A stretch of DNA of 64,000 nt, taken from contig NZ_CP024123.1 in NCBI RefSeq assembly GCF_002736105.1, positions 426,001 through 490,000 on the forward strand, read 5' to 3'. The notes under the pieces were generated by a model. It was not told the origin of the DNA, did not search any database, and was given only the letters and a program-made list of their open reading frames with translations. Position numbers and translations under genes: made by a program. The first letter of the stretch is position 1; each line of letters opens with the position of its first letter. Shown here in pieces: positions 8,741-16,914 of this stretch. The stretch is from Solibacillus sp. R5-41. Its GTDB lineage: Bacteria; Bacillota; Bacilli; Bacillales_A; Planococcaceae.

Positions 8741-9774
8741 TTTGATGCTCCCTCCTTTTCGACCTGCTCACTATAAGCAATGACATTGTGCAGCTTTTGC
8801 AGTGCGCGTCCTGAAAAAATGCTATCCTTCGCCATTTCAATCCCTTCTTTCATCGTTTCAGCTAATCCGTAAGCAAAAAATCCGATGCCCGCATTTAAAA
8901 TAACCGTGTCGAAATATACACTTTGCTTGCCCGCTAATAGCTCGCGCATAATGTGCGCATTTTCCTGTGGACTGCCTCCGCGAATGGCCGATAATGGTTG
9001 CGCGGTTAATTCGACATCCTCAGCTCGCAATTTGAATGGAATAACATCTCCATAATCGAGTAAAACAAATGTATTTTCACCGTCCAATGAGGCCTCATCC
9101 ATCCCTTGCGCACCCGAAACAACAACAGCCCGTTCGCGTCCAAGCATATGAAGAACTTCTGCATAATCAGTTGTGAAATTAGGGCGATTAATGCCAACAA
9201 ATTGAGTTTTTAATGGTACTGGATTCGTTAGTGGTCCTACTAAGTTAAAAATGGTTGGCTTGCCGATTGCCTGTCGAATTTCCCCGATTCGTTTCAGCTT
9301 AGGGTGCATATTCGGTGCATGTAAAAAGGCAATGCCGTATTCCTTCAGTAAATCGGTTGTTTGCGCTGTATCGGGAATGAGTTTAATTCCAAGTGCCTCT
9401 AGAACATCCGAGCTACCTGATGAACTAGATACTTTCCGGTTGCCATGCTTCGCGACTAAAATGCCACCGCCCGCGAGTACAAAAGCTGCTGTTGTACTAA
9501 TATTGAAGCTATGCAAGCCGTCGCCACCCGTCCCGCAGTTATCCATATAAATTCCTTCAGGCGCATTCATTTTGACTGCATGGGATTGCATAACTGATGC
9601 CAACCCCGCCACTTCATGGACCGTTTCTCCTTTGTTACTCATTGCAATAAGAAAGTCGGCGATTTCTTGTTTCGCAGTTTGCTCATTAAAAATATAGTGT
9701 GCGGCCTGCACCATTTCTTCAAAAACGAGATGTTCAGATCGTTTAAGTTGGTTAATAAACGGCTGTAATGACAT
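8737..9774 (-). CDS. trpD: Anthranilate phosphoribosyltransferase
   Basis: The enzyme joins anthranilate to PRPP. Its 345 residues carry the PRPP-binding GTGGDG motif, the KHGNRKVSSSSGSSDVLEALG loop, NLVGPLTNP and the metal-binding acidic pair in DEASLDGE. It is a stand-alone TrpD without a fused glutaminase. Two starts are possible: the ATG at 9783 overlaps the trpE stop as ATGA, but the ATG at 9774 has AAAGGA eight bases upstream and is more likely. With trpC, F, B and A it makes an apparently intact route from anthranilate to tryptophan. Confidence 0.94.
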   Translation of the reverse strand: MSLQPFINQLKRSEHLVFEEMVQAAHYIFNEQTAKQEIADFLIAMSNKGETVHEVAGLASVMQSHAVKMNAPEGIYMDNCGTGGDGLHSFNISTTAAFVLAGGGILVAKHGNRKVSSSSGSSDVLEALGIKLIPDTAQTTDLLKEYGIAFLHAPNMHPKLKRIGEIRQAIGKPTIFNLVGPLTNPVPLKTQFVGINRPNFTTDYAEVLHMLGRERAVVVSGAQGMDEASLDGENTFVLLDYGDVIPFKLRAEDVELTAQPLSAIRGGSPQENAHIMRELLAGKQSVYFDTVILNAGIGFFAYGLAETMKEGIEMAKDSIFSGRALQKLHNVIAYSEQVEKEGASK

Positions 9775-9779
9775 ATTCC

Positions 9780-10778
9780 TCATCCTTTCATAAGTGCGTG
9801 AAACGTAAGGTCAGACGCATCATTTGTCGTTTGGATATACGCTTTGTCGTCAATAATCGTCAAAGTTTTTACAGGTGTTGTAAAATCGACCTGACCATTA
9901 AATCCGATATAACCAATTAGCCCATCTTGTGGAATCAGCTGCTTGACAGCATCAATGGCGTGAAAAGCGGGGGAGAGTAACCCCGTCTGCAATGCGTTTT
10001 GTTTCTTTATGGAATTGGTTTGACATAATGTGTCGAGATTTGCCTCTTCATTCGTCGTAGAAAGCACGCCATCTCGAATTTGTAAAAAGCTTTTTGGAGA
10101 AGTCCCAATGACCGTGCATTCATCAAATTCGATGTAATACATATAAGCGGCCGCCTCCTGTACACGTAAATTTCGGTATAAGGCAAACACATCACCAGAA
10201 AATTGTGCGGTTGCTAGTTTCTGGGATTCTTGCTGTAATGAATGAAGTGTATAATACGTGTCACCTAAAGTGGAGTCGGTGAACAGTTCATCGATTAGTT
10301 GATCAATATTTGGTTCCACTTGTTCGGCTTCAATATTTGTATGGAAAACAGCAATTTCATCAGTCAAATGGTCAAAAATAATGAGCGTGTCATACACATG
10401 AAACTGGAGCGTCGGCACTGTTGACTGTAATGTTGCAGGAAGGGCATGAATATAACCAATGCCACCGCCCGTTAATGGATATTCCGTTTGGCTTGTAACA
10501 CGTGGCATCACTTGTTTCAATAACGAAATGAGTTCACCTTCATAGTGATAGTGTTTATTGGTTAAATGCGAGAAATCCTGTAAATGTGTATCATTTCCGC
10601 TATAGGTTTTACGAGGATCGACGCCAATAAAGGAATAGCGCCCATTGCCTTCATTTTTTGTGGAACTCTCAAGTAAAAATTTCCGCTTTCCTTGTAGTCG
10701 CAAAAAAATAGAAATAGGGGTTAATAAATCGCCATTCACCTTTTTCATAGATGTACGAAATTTTTGCTTTAATGTCAT
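9780..10778 (-). CDS. trpE: Degenerate anthranilate synthase component I, catalytic core missing
   Basis: A 332-residue open frame at the head of the trp operon, well short of the 450-500 residues usual for TrpE. The N-terminal regulatory fold is recognisable: the tryptophan-site motif appears as KFLLESS, followed by GRYSFIG, and YMYYIEF and GTSPKSFLQ mark the entry to the chorismate domain. After that the conserved core is absent: no PIAGTRPRG, no ERAEHxMLVDLGRND, no SGAPK. The C-terminal strands return as IGYIGFNGQVDF. It therefore cannot be a normal anthranilate synthase. The frame has no internal stop, an AAAGGAG ribosome site and coupling to trpD. The start at 10778 is chosen because the upstream 25 codons lie in repeat sequence. 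It could be a pseudogene in progress or a protein kept for another purpose. Confidence 0.8.
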   Translation of the reverse strand: MTLKQKFRTSMKKVNGDLLTPISIFLRLQGKRKFLLESSTKNEGNGRYSFIGVDPRKTYSGNDTHLQDFSHLTNKHYHYEGELISLLKQVMPRVTSQTEYPLTGGGIGYIHALPATLQSTVPTLQFHVYDTLIIFDHLTDEIAVFHTNIEAEQVEPNIDQLIDELFTDSTLGDTYYTLHSLQQESQKLATAQFSGDVFALYRNLRVQEAAAYMYYIEFDECTVIGTSPKSFLQIRDGVLSTTNEEANLDTLCQTNSIKKQNALQTGLLSPAFHAIDAVKQLIPQDGLIGYIGFNGQVDFTTPVKTLTIIDDKAYIQTTNDASDLTFHALMKG

Positions 10779-10803
10779 ATTGAACACTCCTTTAGTTTTA
10801 GAA

Positions 10804-10925
10804 TCTATGACATCCGCCGGCGCTTTATCTTCGTTCAGTGTGCATTTGACCATACACTAATAATGACGAACAATGCATTCACCTCAACATTTATAGATGG
10901 GAGTCCTCTACTGAACGAAGATAAA
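10804..10925 (-). repeat. Repeat-like insert in the trp leader with perfect 16-bp inverted ends
   Basis: Bases 10824-10839 (TTTATCTTCGTTCAGT) and 10910-10925 are exact inverted copies. The outer part has TGACATCCGCCGG, the core of the dispersed repeat family, and the inner part has TTATAGATGGGAGTCC, resembling its terminal block. It lies between the T-box terminator and the trpE ribosome site and would be transcribed as part of the leader mRNA. Confidence 0.6.
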
Positions 10926-10967
10926 AAAAAAGCCCTCAACAAAAGGAAAAATCCTTTTGTTGAGGGC
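10922..10967 (-). terminator. T-box-controlled terminator of the trp operon
   Basis: On the minus strand a 15-bp stem (GCCCTCAACAAAAGG and its complement) with a short AT loop is followed by nine T residues. It directly follows the T-box sequence and is the termination arm of the leader switch. Confidence 0.9.
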
Positions 10968-11240
10968 GATAAATACCGCGTTGCCACCTCGATTGAAGCA
11001 AAACTACTACTTCCACTCATTCCTGATAACGGCAGGGAAACCGTCCACTAACTAACGCTAGTAGCTTTCATAAGGCCCATTCACATTTTTATTTTGACGC
11101 ATTTTCACCAGCCATGCGCTCTCTAAGCAAAATCAGAAGAACTTCACCTTGCACTAAATAATGCACTGTCATGTCCTTACTGAGGTAGATAAGAAAGTTC
11201 CTTTTTCTATCCACCAAAAAATGCTACTCTTCTTATTCAT
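10922..11240 (-). promoter_or_regulatory. T-box leader with tryptophan (TGG) specifier
   Basis: Read on the minus strand, this leader has the AGAAGAGTAGCA start of stem I, the AGAGAG...GGCTGGTG motif of its distal part (around 11110-11125), a specifier region GAATGGGCC in which TGG is at 11077-11079, and the T-box GAGGTGGCAACGCGG at 10976-10990. A strong terminator stem follows. Uncharged tRNA-Trp would stabilise the antiterminator and let transcription enter the trp genes. The specifier fits the downstream genes. Stem I limits are approximate. Confidence 0.92.
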
Positions 11241-11437
11241 CAATTTGACTCAACTCAGCTAAACTCATCTAAACTTTGCTAGTATGGTGGTCACGCTATC
11301 GCAACCTGCTACCATGTACACGAACAAATTAGAATAGAAACATTGTACTCATTATTAGAAAGAAAAGTCAAATAATTCCGAGAGGTAAAAATGAAAATAA
11401 AAAAACCAACTAACAATTGCTAGTTGGTTGAAACCAT

Positions 11438-11923
11438 TTAGATTAATTTTTTGAAGTTTAATCGTTTATTCAGTGCGTACATAATCGGTGCACCTACAGC
11501 AAGGACAACGAACTCACCGAATGCGACAAAAGCCCATGTTTCCCAGAATGGTAAGTCCAACACAAGATTTAATTGCGCCGCGATAATAAACATTGTAAAT
11601 GTAAATAACAATGTATTAATAATTAGGCGTGCCCAAATATTTTTCACGAACTTACAAATGACAATGAAAATACCTAATGTAATAATCGTGTGGCCAACAC
11701 CAAAAATTAAATCCATTGGTCCAACTGAGGACATCAAGAAGTTAGAAATAAATACGCCCAATACCACACCAACCATATAGCGTGGGTTAAAAGCGATTAA
11801 ATGGTTAAACATTTCGGCGATACGAAACTGTACTTGACCGAAACTAATTGGAGCAACAAGCATCGTTACTGCAATGTAAAGAGCAGCAATAATGGCACTC
11901 ATAGCTAAAAATTTTACTTTCAT
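11438..11923 (-). CDS. queT: QueT family queuosine-precursor transporter, ECF S component
   Basis: A 161-residue, very hydrophobic protein with about five or six predicted helices. The FRIAEMFNHLIAFNPRYMVGV segment after the first helix is the typical QueT signature. As a substrate-binding S component it would deliver a queuosine precursor (preQ0, preQ1 or queuine) through the shared energy-coupling module, which is not in this window. The call is strongly supported by the preQ1-I riboswitch directly in front of the gene. It is a single-gene unit; AGGAGG precedes the ATG. Confidence 0.9.
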   Translation of the reverse strand: MKVKFLAMSAIIAALYIAVTMLVAPISFGQVQFRIAEMFNHLIAFNPRYMVGVVLGVFISNFLMSSVGPMDLIFGVGHTIITLGIFIVICKFVKNIWARLIINTLLFTFTMFIIAAQLNLVLDLPFWETWAFVAFGEFVVLAVGAPIMYALNKRLNFKKLI

Positions 11924-11932
11924 AATTCAATT

Positions 11933-11971
11933 CCTCCTAGTTTTTTTACGTGGGATGGTTACGAACCACGA
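11933..11971 (-). promoter_or_regulatory. PreQ1-I riboswitch overlapping the queT ribosome site
   Basis: On the minus strand, stem CGTGG/CCACG encloses TTCGTAACCATC and is followed by the A-rich tail AAAAAAACTA, the arrangement of class I preQ1 aptamers. The tail runs straight into AGGAGG, the queT Shine-Dalgarno, so ligand binding would hide the ribosome site and control translation. Confidence 0.88.
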
Positions 11972-11991
11972 TGCTTTTTGCATAAGGTAAT

Positions 11992-12021
11992 ATTTTAATA
12001 TAATGACGGGACTTTCGTCAA
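11992..12021 (-). promoter_or_regulatory. Probable sigma-A promoter of queT
   Basis: On the minus strand TTGACG and TAAAAT are 18 bases apart. A start about seven bases beyond would begin the transcript some 15 nt before the preQ1 aptamer. Confidence 0.6.
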
Positions 12022-12150
12022 ATTTCACAATTATTTTTATATATTGTCACAAATTCAAAGAATACAGTAGTTTAGCGGTTTAAAGCGCCAAATTAATGAA
12101 AATAGTTAAAAATATAGGCGTGAAAATATGTCAGAAAATTCTAAATGTTA

Positions 12151-12179
12151 TTGACTATCTGAAAACGTAGAGGTAATAT
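12151..12179 (+). promoter_or_regulatory. Sigma-A promoter of the TrpXYZ-type transporter operon
   Basis: TTGACT and TAATAT are separated by exactly 17 bases, and a gene-proximal hairpin follows at about +5. Confidence 0.75.
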
Positions 12180-12190
12180 AGCTTTAATTC

Positions 12191-12212
12191 ACACTTCATC
12201 CAGATGAAGTGT
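12191..12212 (+). promoter_or_regulatory. Perfect 10-bp inverted repeat at the transporter transcript start
   Basis: ACACTTCATC and GATGAAGTGT are separated by CA. From the promoter at 12151-12179 the repeat would lie at about +5 to +26. There is no T run, so it is not a terminator; it could be a repressor operator or a 5' stabilising hairpin. Confidence 0.55.
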
Positions 12213-12252
12213 GACACATAAAATAGAGAAAGAAATAGGGGGATTATTGTTA

Positions 12253-13269
12253 ATGACTAAAAAGTTAATGAGGCTTTCGTTTTTAGTATTTGGGCTTCTT
12301 TTATTATTGGCAGCATGTGGAGGGGAAGAACAAGATTCAACATCTAAAAATGCGGATAATATTGGATCAGCCAATGCAGCCAAAACAGAGGACGGGAAAA
12401 CATTTAAAATTGGGACAACTCAAATTGTTGAACATCCATCATTAGATGCAGCAAAAGCAGGATTCAAAAAAGCAATTGAAGATGCTGGTATTAAAGCAGA
12501 GTATATCGATAAATCTGCAAGCAACGATAACACGGCCAATTTAACGATTGCGCAACAGCTAGTAAGTGAAAATGTAGATTTAATTTTTGCCAACTCAACA
12601 CCATCAGCCCAAGCCGTAAAAAGTGTAACGACTGAAATTCCAATTCTGTTCACATCTGTAACAGACGCGGTTGGCGCAGAATTAATTGATTCAATGGAAG
12701 CACCAGGTGGCAACGTGACAGGTACAATTGATTTACATCCAGAAACTATGCCAAAAACAATTGCATTCTTAAAAGAATTAGGTGTAAAAAATATCGGTAT
12801 GGTTTACAACGCAGGGGAGCAAAACTCAGTAGCGCAAATTACGACAGTAAAAGAATTAGCAGCGAAAGAGGGCTTAACAATTGTTGAAGCGCCTGCATCT
12901 ACTCCGGCAGAAGTGCAACAAGCTGCGGAATCTTTACTTGGTAAAGTAGAGGCGTTTTATATTATTACAGATAACACGGTAGTATCGGCTTTAGAATCAG
13001 TAATCGGTGTTGCAAACGCAAACAAATTGCCATTAATCGTAGGCGAGCTTGATTCAGTAGCGCGTGGCGGTTTAGCAGCGTACGGATTTGAATACTTTGA
13101 TATTGGTTATGAAGCAGGTCAAATGGCGGCACAAATCTTATTAGAAGGTAAAACACCAGCTGAAATTCCAGCGGCATACCCAGCTAATTTAAAACTATTA
13201 ATTAACGAAAAGACTGCGGAAACAATCGGTTTAGAAATTAAGCCTGAGTGGGAAGCAGAAGCACAGTAA
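12253..13269 (+). CDS. ABC transporter substrate-binding lipoprotein, TrpX type
   Basis: A 338-residue extracytoplasmic lipoprotein with a basic N-terminus, a hydrophobic segment and the lipobox LLAACG, whose Cys is near residue 20. The mature part belongs to the COG2984 family (IGTTQIVEHPSLDAAKAGF, then ANSTPSAQAV and SVARGGLAAYG), the binding proteins of TrpXYZ-like importers. In streptococci this family is linked to tryptophan uptake by T-box leaders; here the inference rests on family plus position one gene away from the trp operon. The ATG at 12253 starts the signal peptide; an upstream GTG at 12211 would add 14 residues with no role. The permease and ATPase follow. Confidence 0.8.
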   Translation: MTKKLMRLSFLVFGLLLLLAACGGEEQDSTSKNADNIGSANAAKTEDGKTFKIGTTQIVEHPSLDAAKAGFKKAIEDAGIKAEYIDKSASNDNTANLTIAQQLVSENVDLIFANSTPSAQAVKSVTTEIPILFTSVTDAVGAELIDSMEAPGGNVTGTIDLHPETMPKTIAFLKELGVKNIGMVYNAGEQNSVAQITTVKELAAKEGLTIVEAPASTPAEVQQAAESLLGKVEAFYIITDNTVVSALESVIGVANANKLPLIVGELDSVARGGLAAYGFEYFDIGYEAGQMAAQILLEGKTPAEIPAAYPANLKLLINEKTAETIGLEIKPEWEAEAQ

Positions 13270-13358
13270 TACCGATTCGCGCTAAGATCTACTACTTAGC
13301 GCGAATCCTCATTTTAAAACAACTTAAACAATAAAAAACAGTTAGGAGATGGTTCAAA

Positions 13359-14399
13359 ATGTTTACAGCTTTGTTTGGTTCAGTTGAGCAAGGGATCATC
13401 TATGCAATTATGGCGCTCGGGGTGTATTTAACATTCCGAGTGTTGGATTTTCCGGATTTAACAGTCGATGGTAGCTTTGTGACGGGGGCTGGTACAGCAG
13501 CAATGATGATTGTGCTTGGTTACAACCCAATTTTAGCGACAATCGTAGCAACCGTTGCTGGATTTATTGCAGGATGTATGACAGGTTTATTGCACACAAA
13601 GGGTAAAATCAATCCGTTACTATCTGGGATTTTAATGATGATTGCCTTGTATTCCATCAACCTCCGTATTATGGGAATAACATCTGACACAGGGGTAACA
13701 CGTCCAAATATTCCATTATTAAATACGGAAACAGTGTTCACGATGTTTAACGACTTCTGGTCAAAACTAGGAATTGATAATGTACTTTCAAATGCAGTAA
13801 CAGCAATGGGAGGCAAATCACTTCCATCGTCATGGGGCATTTTAATTTTCATGATGGTCGTAACAATTGTCATCAAATTCGTAATGGATCGATTCTTAAA
13901 AACAGAAATTGGGCTTGCTATTCGAGCGACAGGGGACAATAAACGAATGATTCGAAGCTTTTCTGCCAACACAGATTCTTTAATCATTTTAGGTCTCGGC
14001 TTATCAAACGGGATGGTGGCATTATCTGGTGCGTTAATTGCCCAGTATACAAAGTTTGCGGATATCGGCCTTGGCATAGGGATGATTGTTGTCGGATTAG
14101 CCTCGGTTATTATAGGTGAAGCCATTTTTGGTACGAAATCAATCGTACGCACAACATTTGCAGTTATTGCGGGTGCGGTTATTTACCGTTTAATTTATGC
14201 TCTTGCGCTGCGTGTTGGCTGGTTAGACACGGGGGATATGAAATTAATTACCGCAATTATCGTCATTTTAGCATTAATTATTCCACAAGTTTTAAATAAG
14301 CAACAAGAGAAGAAACGTAAGGCAAAGCGTTTAGCGGCGCGGGTAGCAGCTCAAAAGGCGACGATAAATGTAGAGCAAGGGGGAAATGGTCTTGCTTAA
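13359..14399 (+). CDS. ABC transporter permease, TrpY type
   Basis: A 346-residue inner-membrane protein of COG4120, related to branched-chain permeases, with roughly eight or nine hydrophobic helices. Typical segments are LTFRVLDFPDLTVDGSF near residue 25 and AIRATGDNKRMIRSF around residue 190, the cytoplasmic loop that contacts the ATPase. The C-terminal tail is strongly basic (KQQEKKRKAKR). It lies 89 bp after the binding protein and overlaps the ATPase by 14 bases. Substrate is inferred to be tryptophan or a related amino acid from family and location. Confidence 0.78.
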   Translation: MFTALFGSVEQGIIYAIMALGVYLTFRVLDFPDLTVDGSFVTGAGTAAMMIVLGYNPILATIVATVAGFIAGCMTGLLHTKGKINPLLSGILMMIALYSINLRIMGITSDTGVTRPNIPLLNTETVFTMFNDFWSKLGIDNVLSNAVTAMGGKSLPSSWGILIFMMVVTIVIKFVMDRFLKTEIGLAIRATGDNKRMIRSFSANTDSLIILGLGLSNGMVALSGALIAQYTKFADIGLGIGMIVVGLASVIIGEAIFGTKSIVRTTFAVIAGAVIYRLIYALALRVGWLDTGDMKLITAIIVILALIIPQVLNKQQEKKRKAKRLAARVAAQKATINVEQGGNGLA

Positions 14400-15186
14400 A
14401 CTAGATGGCATCAACAAAATATTTAACGAAGGTACACCGGATGAAAAAAATGCATTAGACAATATTAATTTGTATTTAGCAGCGGGTGATTTTGTTACAA
14501 TTATCGGCAGTAATGGTGCAGGGAAGTCAACGATGATGAATATGATTTCTGGTGCATTGACCCCGGATTTTGGATCGGTTGTCATTGATGGCAATGATTT
14601 AACGCGTATTCCTGAGCATAAACGCGCGGTGCATATCGGACGCGTTTTCCAGGATCCAATGGCGGGTACGGCACCCTCTATGACGATTGAGGAAAACTTG
14701 GCAATCGCGTATTCACGAAATGCAAAACGTGGATTACGTGGTGGTGTAGATAAAAAGCGTCGGGAATTTTTCAAGCAATCATTAGAAAAGCTTCACCTTA
14801 ATTTGGAAAACCGTTTAACTGCTAAGGTCGGATTACTATCAGGTGGTGAGCGCCAAGCGTTAAGCTTGTTAATGGCGACGTTTACAAAACCAGCCATTTT
14901 ATTATTAGATGAACATACAGCAGCCCTTGATCCGTCACGTGCAGAGCTCATTACAAAGCTAACAAAGGTGCTTGTTGAGGAAAGTAGCTTAACGACGCTT
15001 ATGGTAACGCACAATATGCAGCAGGCGCTGGATTTAGGAAATCGCCTCATTATGATGGACAAAGGTCAAATTATTTTGGAAGTCGGTGCGGAACGAAAGT
15101 CTGCATTAACCATTCCAGATTTAATGGCTGAATTTGAACAAATTCGCGGAGAAAAAATGAATTCAGACCGCGCATTACTAGGATGA
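14386..15186 (+). CDS. ABC transporter ATP-binding protein, TrpZ type
   Basis: A 266-residue ATPase of COG1101. Walker A is GSNGAGKST, the signature is LSGGERQ, Walker B is ILLLDEHTAALD with the DEHTAALDP form typical of this family, and the switch His is in VTHN. The start ATG at 14386, behind AAGGGGG, lies within the permease gene, so the two are translationally coupled. It energises the importer formed with the two preceding genes. A strong shared terminator follows. Confidence 0.85.
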   Translation: MVLLKLDGINKIFNEGTPDEKNALDNINLYLAAGDFVTIIGSNGAGKSTMMNMISGALTPDFGSVVIDGNDLTRIPEHKRAVHIGRVFQDPMAGTAPSMTIEENLAIAYSRNAKRGLRGGVDKKRREFFKQSLEKLHLNLENRLTAKVGLLSGGERQALSLLMATFTKPAILLLDEHTAALDPSRAELITKLTKVLVEESSLTTLMVTHNMQQALDLGNRLIMMDKGQIILEVGAERKSALTIPDLMAEFEQIRGEKMNSDRALLG

Positions 15187-15190
15187 AAGA

Positions 15191-15236
15191 ACAAGCCCGT
15201 ATTCCTTCATATGAGGAATGCGGGCTTGTTTGTTTC
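15191..15236. terminator. Bidirectional terminator between trpZ-type ATPase and ilvA
   Basis: ACAAGCCCGTATTCCT and its near-perfect complement form a long stem followed by TTGTTTC; the A-rich other flank lets it also end ilvA on the minus strand. Confidence 0.75.
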
Positions 15237-15237
15237 G

Positions 15238-16506
15238 TTATACTAATAGCGCAAATAACGTACTATCCTTATTCACTTCTTTATATTCAAAACCATTTGC
15301 GGACATGCGTTCTAATAAACCGACTCGATCATCTGGGTGGCCGATTTCAATACCGACAAGTGCAGGTCCGCTTTCTTTATTGTTCTTTTTCGTATATTCA
15401 AACGTTGTAATATCATCATTTGGCCCAAGTACGGATGTTAAAAATTGACGCAATGCACCAGAACGCTGTGGGAAGCTGACGATGAAGTAATGCAGTAACC
15501 CTTCATAAATTAATGAGCGCTCCTTAATTTCCTGCATTCGGCCGATGTCATTGTTTCCGCCTGAAATAATGATGACAACAGATTTCCCTCGAATTTCTTC
15601 CGCGTAAAAATCGAGTGCTGCAACAGAAAGTGCCCCAGCAGGCTCTGCAACAATGGCATGTTTATTATATAAATCTAGAATGGTCGTGCAAACCTTACCT
15701 TCAGGGATAGTAATAATATCATCTAAATGTGTTTTACAAACTTGATACGTTTCATTGCCTGCTAACTTTACAGCGGCACCATCTACAAATTTATCAATCC
15801 AATCTAGTGTAGTGGGTCCCTCTTGCTCGAAGGCAGATTTCATACTGGCAGCCCCAGCAGGCTCCACACCAATAACTTTACTATTCGGTGATAGGTTTTT
15901 AATATAAGCAGATACGCCAGCCATTAAACCACCACCACCAATACTACCAAAAACGTAGTCTATCGGCTCTTCAATATCATTCATAATTTCAACAGCAACT
16001 GTCCCTTGACCAGCAATGACATCTAAATCGTCAAAAGGATGAATAAAAACACGCCCTTCTGCCTCGCAATAAGCAAGGGCACTCGCAGCAGAATCGTCAA
16101 ATGTATCTCCAGATAGCTGAATTTCAATAAAGTTGCGACCGAACATCCGCACTTGATCAATTTTCTGTTTTGGGGTCGTTTTTGGCATGAAAATGGTCGC
16201 TTGAATTTCAAGTTTCGCACAAGCATAAGCAACGCCTTGTGCATGATTGCCTGCACTCGCACAAACAACACCCGTATCACGTGCCTGTTCTTCAATTTTT
16301 TTAATTTTATAGTAGGCACCGCGCAACTTAAAAGAACGGACATGTTGCAGGTCCTCTCGTTTAAAATAAATATTTGCCCCATATTTTTCAGATAAATAAT
16401 CATTACGTTGAAGCGGTGTATGTACGACTACATCCTTTAAAAAATGGTGCGCAATCAAAATATGCTCCACTGCAATTGTTTTCATTTGTGCAACTTCCAT
16501 TCCCAT
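15238..16506 (-). CDS. ilvA: Threonine dehydratase, biosynthetic
   Basis: A PLP fold-type II deaminase of 422 residues that makes 2-oxobutyrate from threonine for isoleucine synthesis. The PLP lysine is in HVRSFKLRGAYY, SAGNHAQGVA binds the substrate carboxylate, GSIGGGGL holds the phosphate, and ISGGNND closes the site. The C-terminal 90 residues form one ACT-like regulatory domain (PQRSGALRQFL, then VGIEIGHPDDRVGLL), as in the Bacillus IlvA. GGAGG lies four bases before the first ATG and ten before an in-frame ATG at 16500, so either could be used. I see no T-box in front. Confidence 0.92.
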   Translation of the reverse strand: MGMEVAQMKTIAVEHILIAHHFLKDVVVHTPLQRNDYLSEKYGANIYFKREDLQHVRSFKLRGAYYKIKKIEEQARDTGVVCASAGNHAQGVAYACAKLEIQATIFMPKTTPKQKIDQVRMFGRNFIEIQLSGDTFDDSAASALAYCEAEGRVFIHPFDDLDVIAGQGTVAVEIMNDIEEPIDYVFGSIGGGGLMAGVSAYIKNLSPNSKVIGVEPAGAASMKSAFEQEGPTTLDWIDKFVDGAAVKLAGNETYQVCKTHLDDIITIPEGKVCTTILDLYNKHAIVAEPAGALSVAALDFYAEEIRGKSVVIIISGGNNDIGRMQEIKERSLIYEGLLHYFIVSFPQRSGALRQFLTSVLGPNDDITTFEYTKKNNKESGPALVGIEIGHPDDRVGLLERMSANGFEYKEVNKDSTLFALLV

Positions 16507-16532
16507 GTAACCTCCGTTATTTAGATCAAAGT

Positions 16533-16728
16533 TTAACTTGCTTCAGCAGAAGTCCTCCACTTCTATAAGTGAGGGATGCATGCCAGATACAACCTTAATT
16601 CAGTGGGGTTCAATCCCCGGATGAATCAAGTTAAAGCCCCTGGCGGATGTCACAGATTTTTAGCGGAATTTTTTTTGAGCAAGCTAAAAAAAATCTGGAC
16701 GCAATTACGCCGAGGCGTAATTGATTCA
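16533..16728 (-). repeat. Dispersed multi-hairpin repeat, copy B (inverted, full length)
   Basis: On the minus strand the copy runs from AATTACGCC-TC-GGCGTAATT through a T/A-flanked AGC-TT-GCT hairpin and the core TGACATCCGCC to GAACCCCACTGAATT, then CACTTATAGAAGTGGAGG and the terminal CTTCTGCTGAAG block. Compared with copy A it keeps the pairing of the second hairpin with different bases. It ends 27 bp from the ilvA start and would form part of the ilvA leader. Confidence 0.8.
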
Positions 16729-16914
16729 GTTTAACATAAAAAGAAGTGTTAATGTTTTAAAATTCAGTTAATTATGAAATTTCACGAAATAAACACAATG
16801 AAAACGCTTTATTGGAGAGTAGAGAGTTCATAAATGAAATGAATTTAAAAGTTGCTTAATGAAATGAAAGTCGTATATCTTAAAGTTAGAACAAGCATAA
16901 GGAGATGAAAGACA

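Noticed and set aside
9780-10778. A frameshift or sequencing error as the explanation for the short trpE.
   Set aside because: Both the N-terminal and C-terminal TrpE parts are in the same frame, and I saw no trace of the missing core motifs in the other listed frames of this stretch; the core is deleted, not frameshifted.
10779-10853. A 25-codon upstream extension of trpE starting at 10853.
   Set aside because: These codons lie in repeat-derived leader sequence, while AAAGGAG precedes the ATG at 10778.
16507-16914. A T-box or leader attenuator in front of ilvA.
   Set aside because: The region is filled by repeat copy B; no T-box sequence GGTGGNACCGCG or specifier loop is present.
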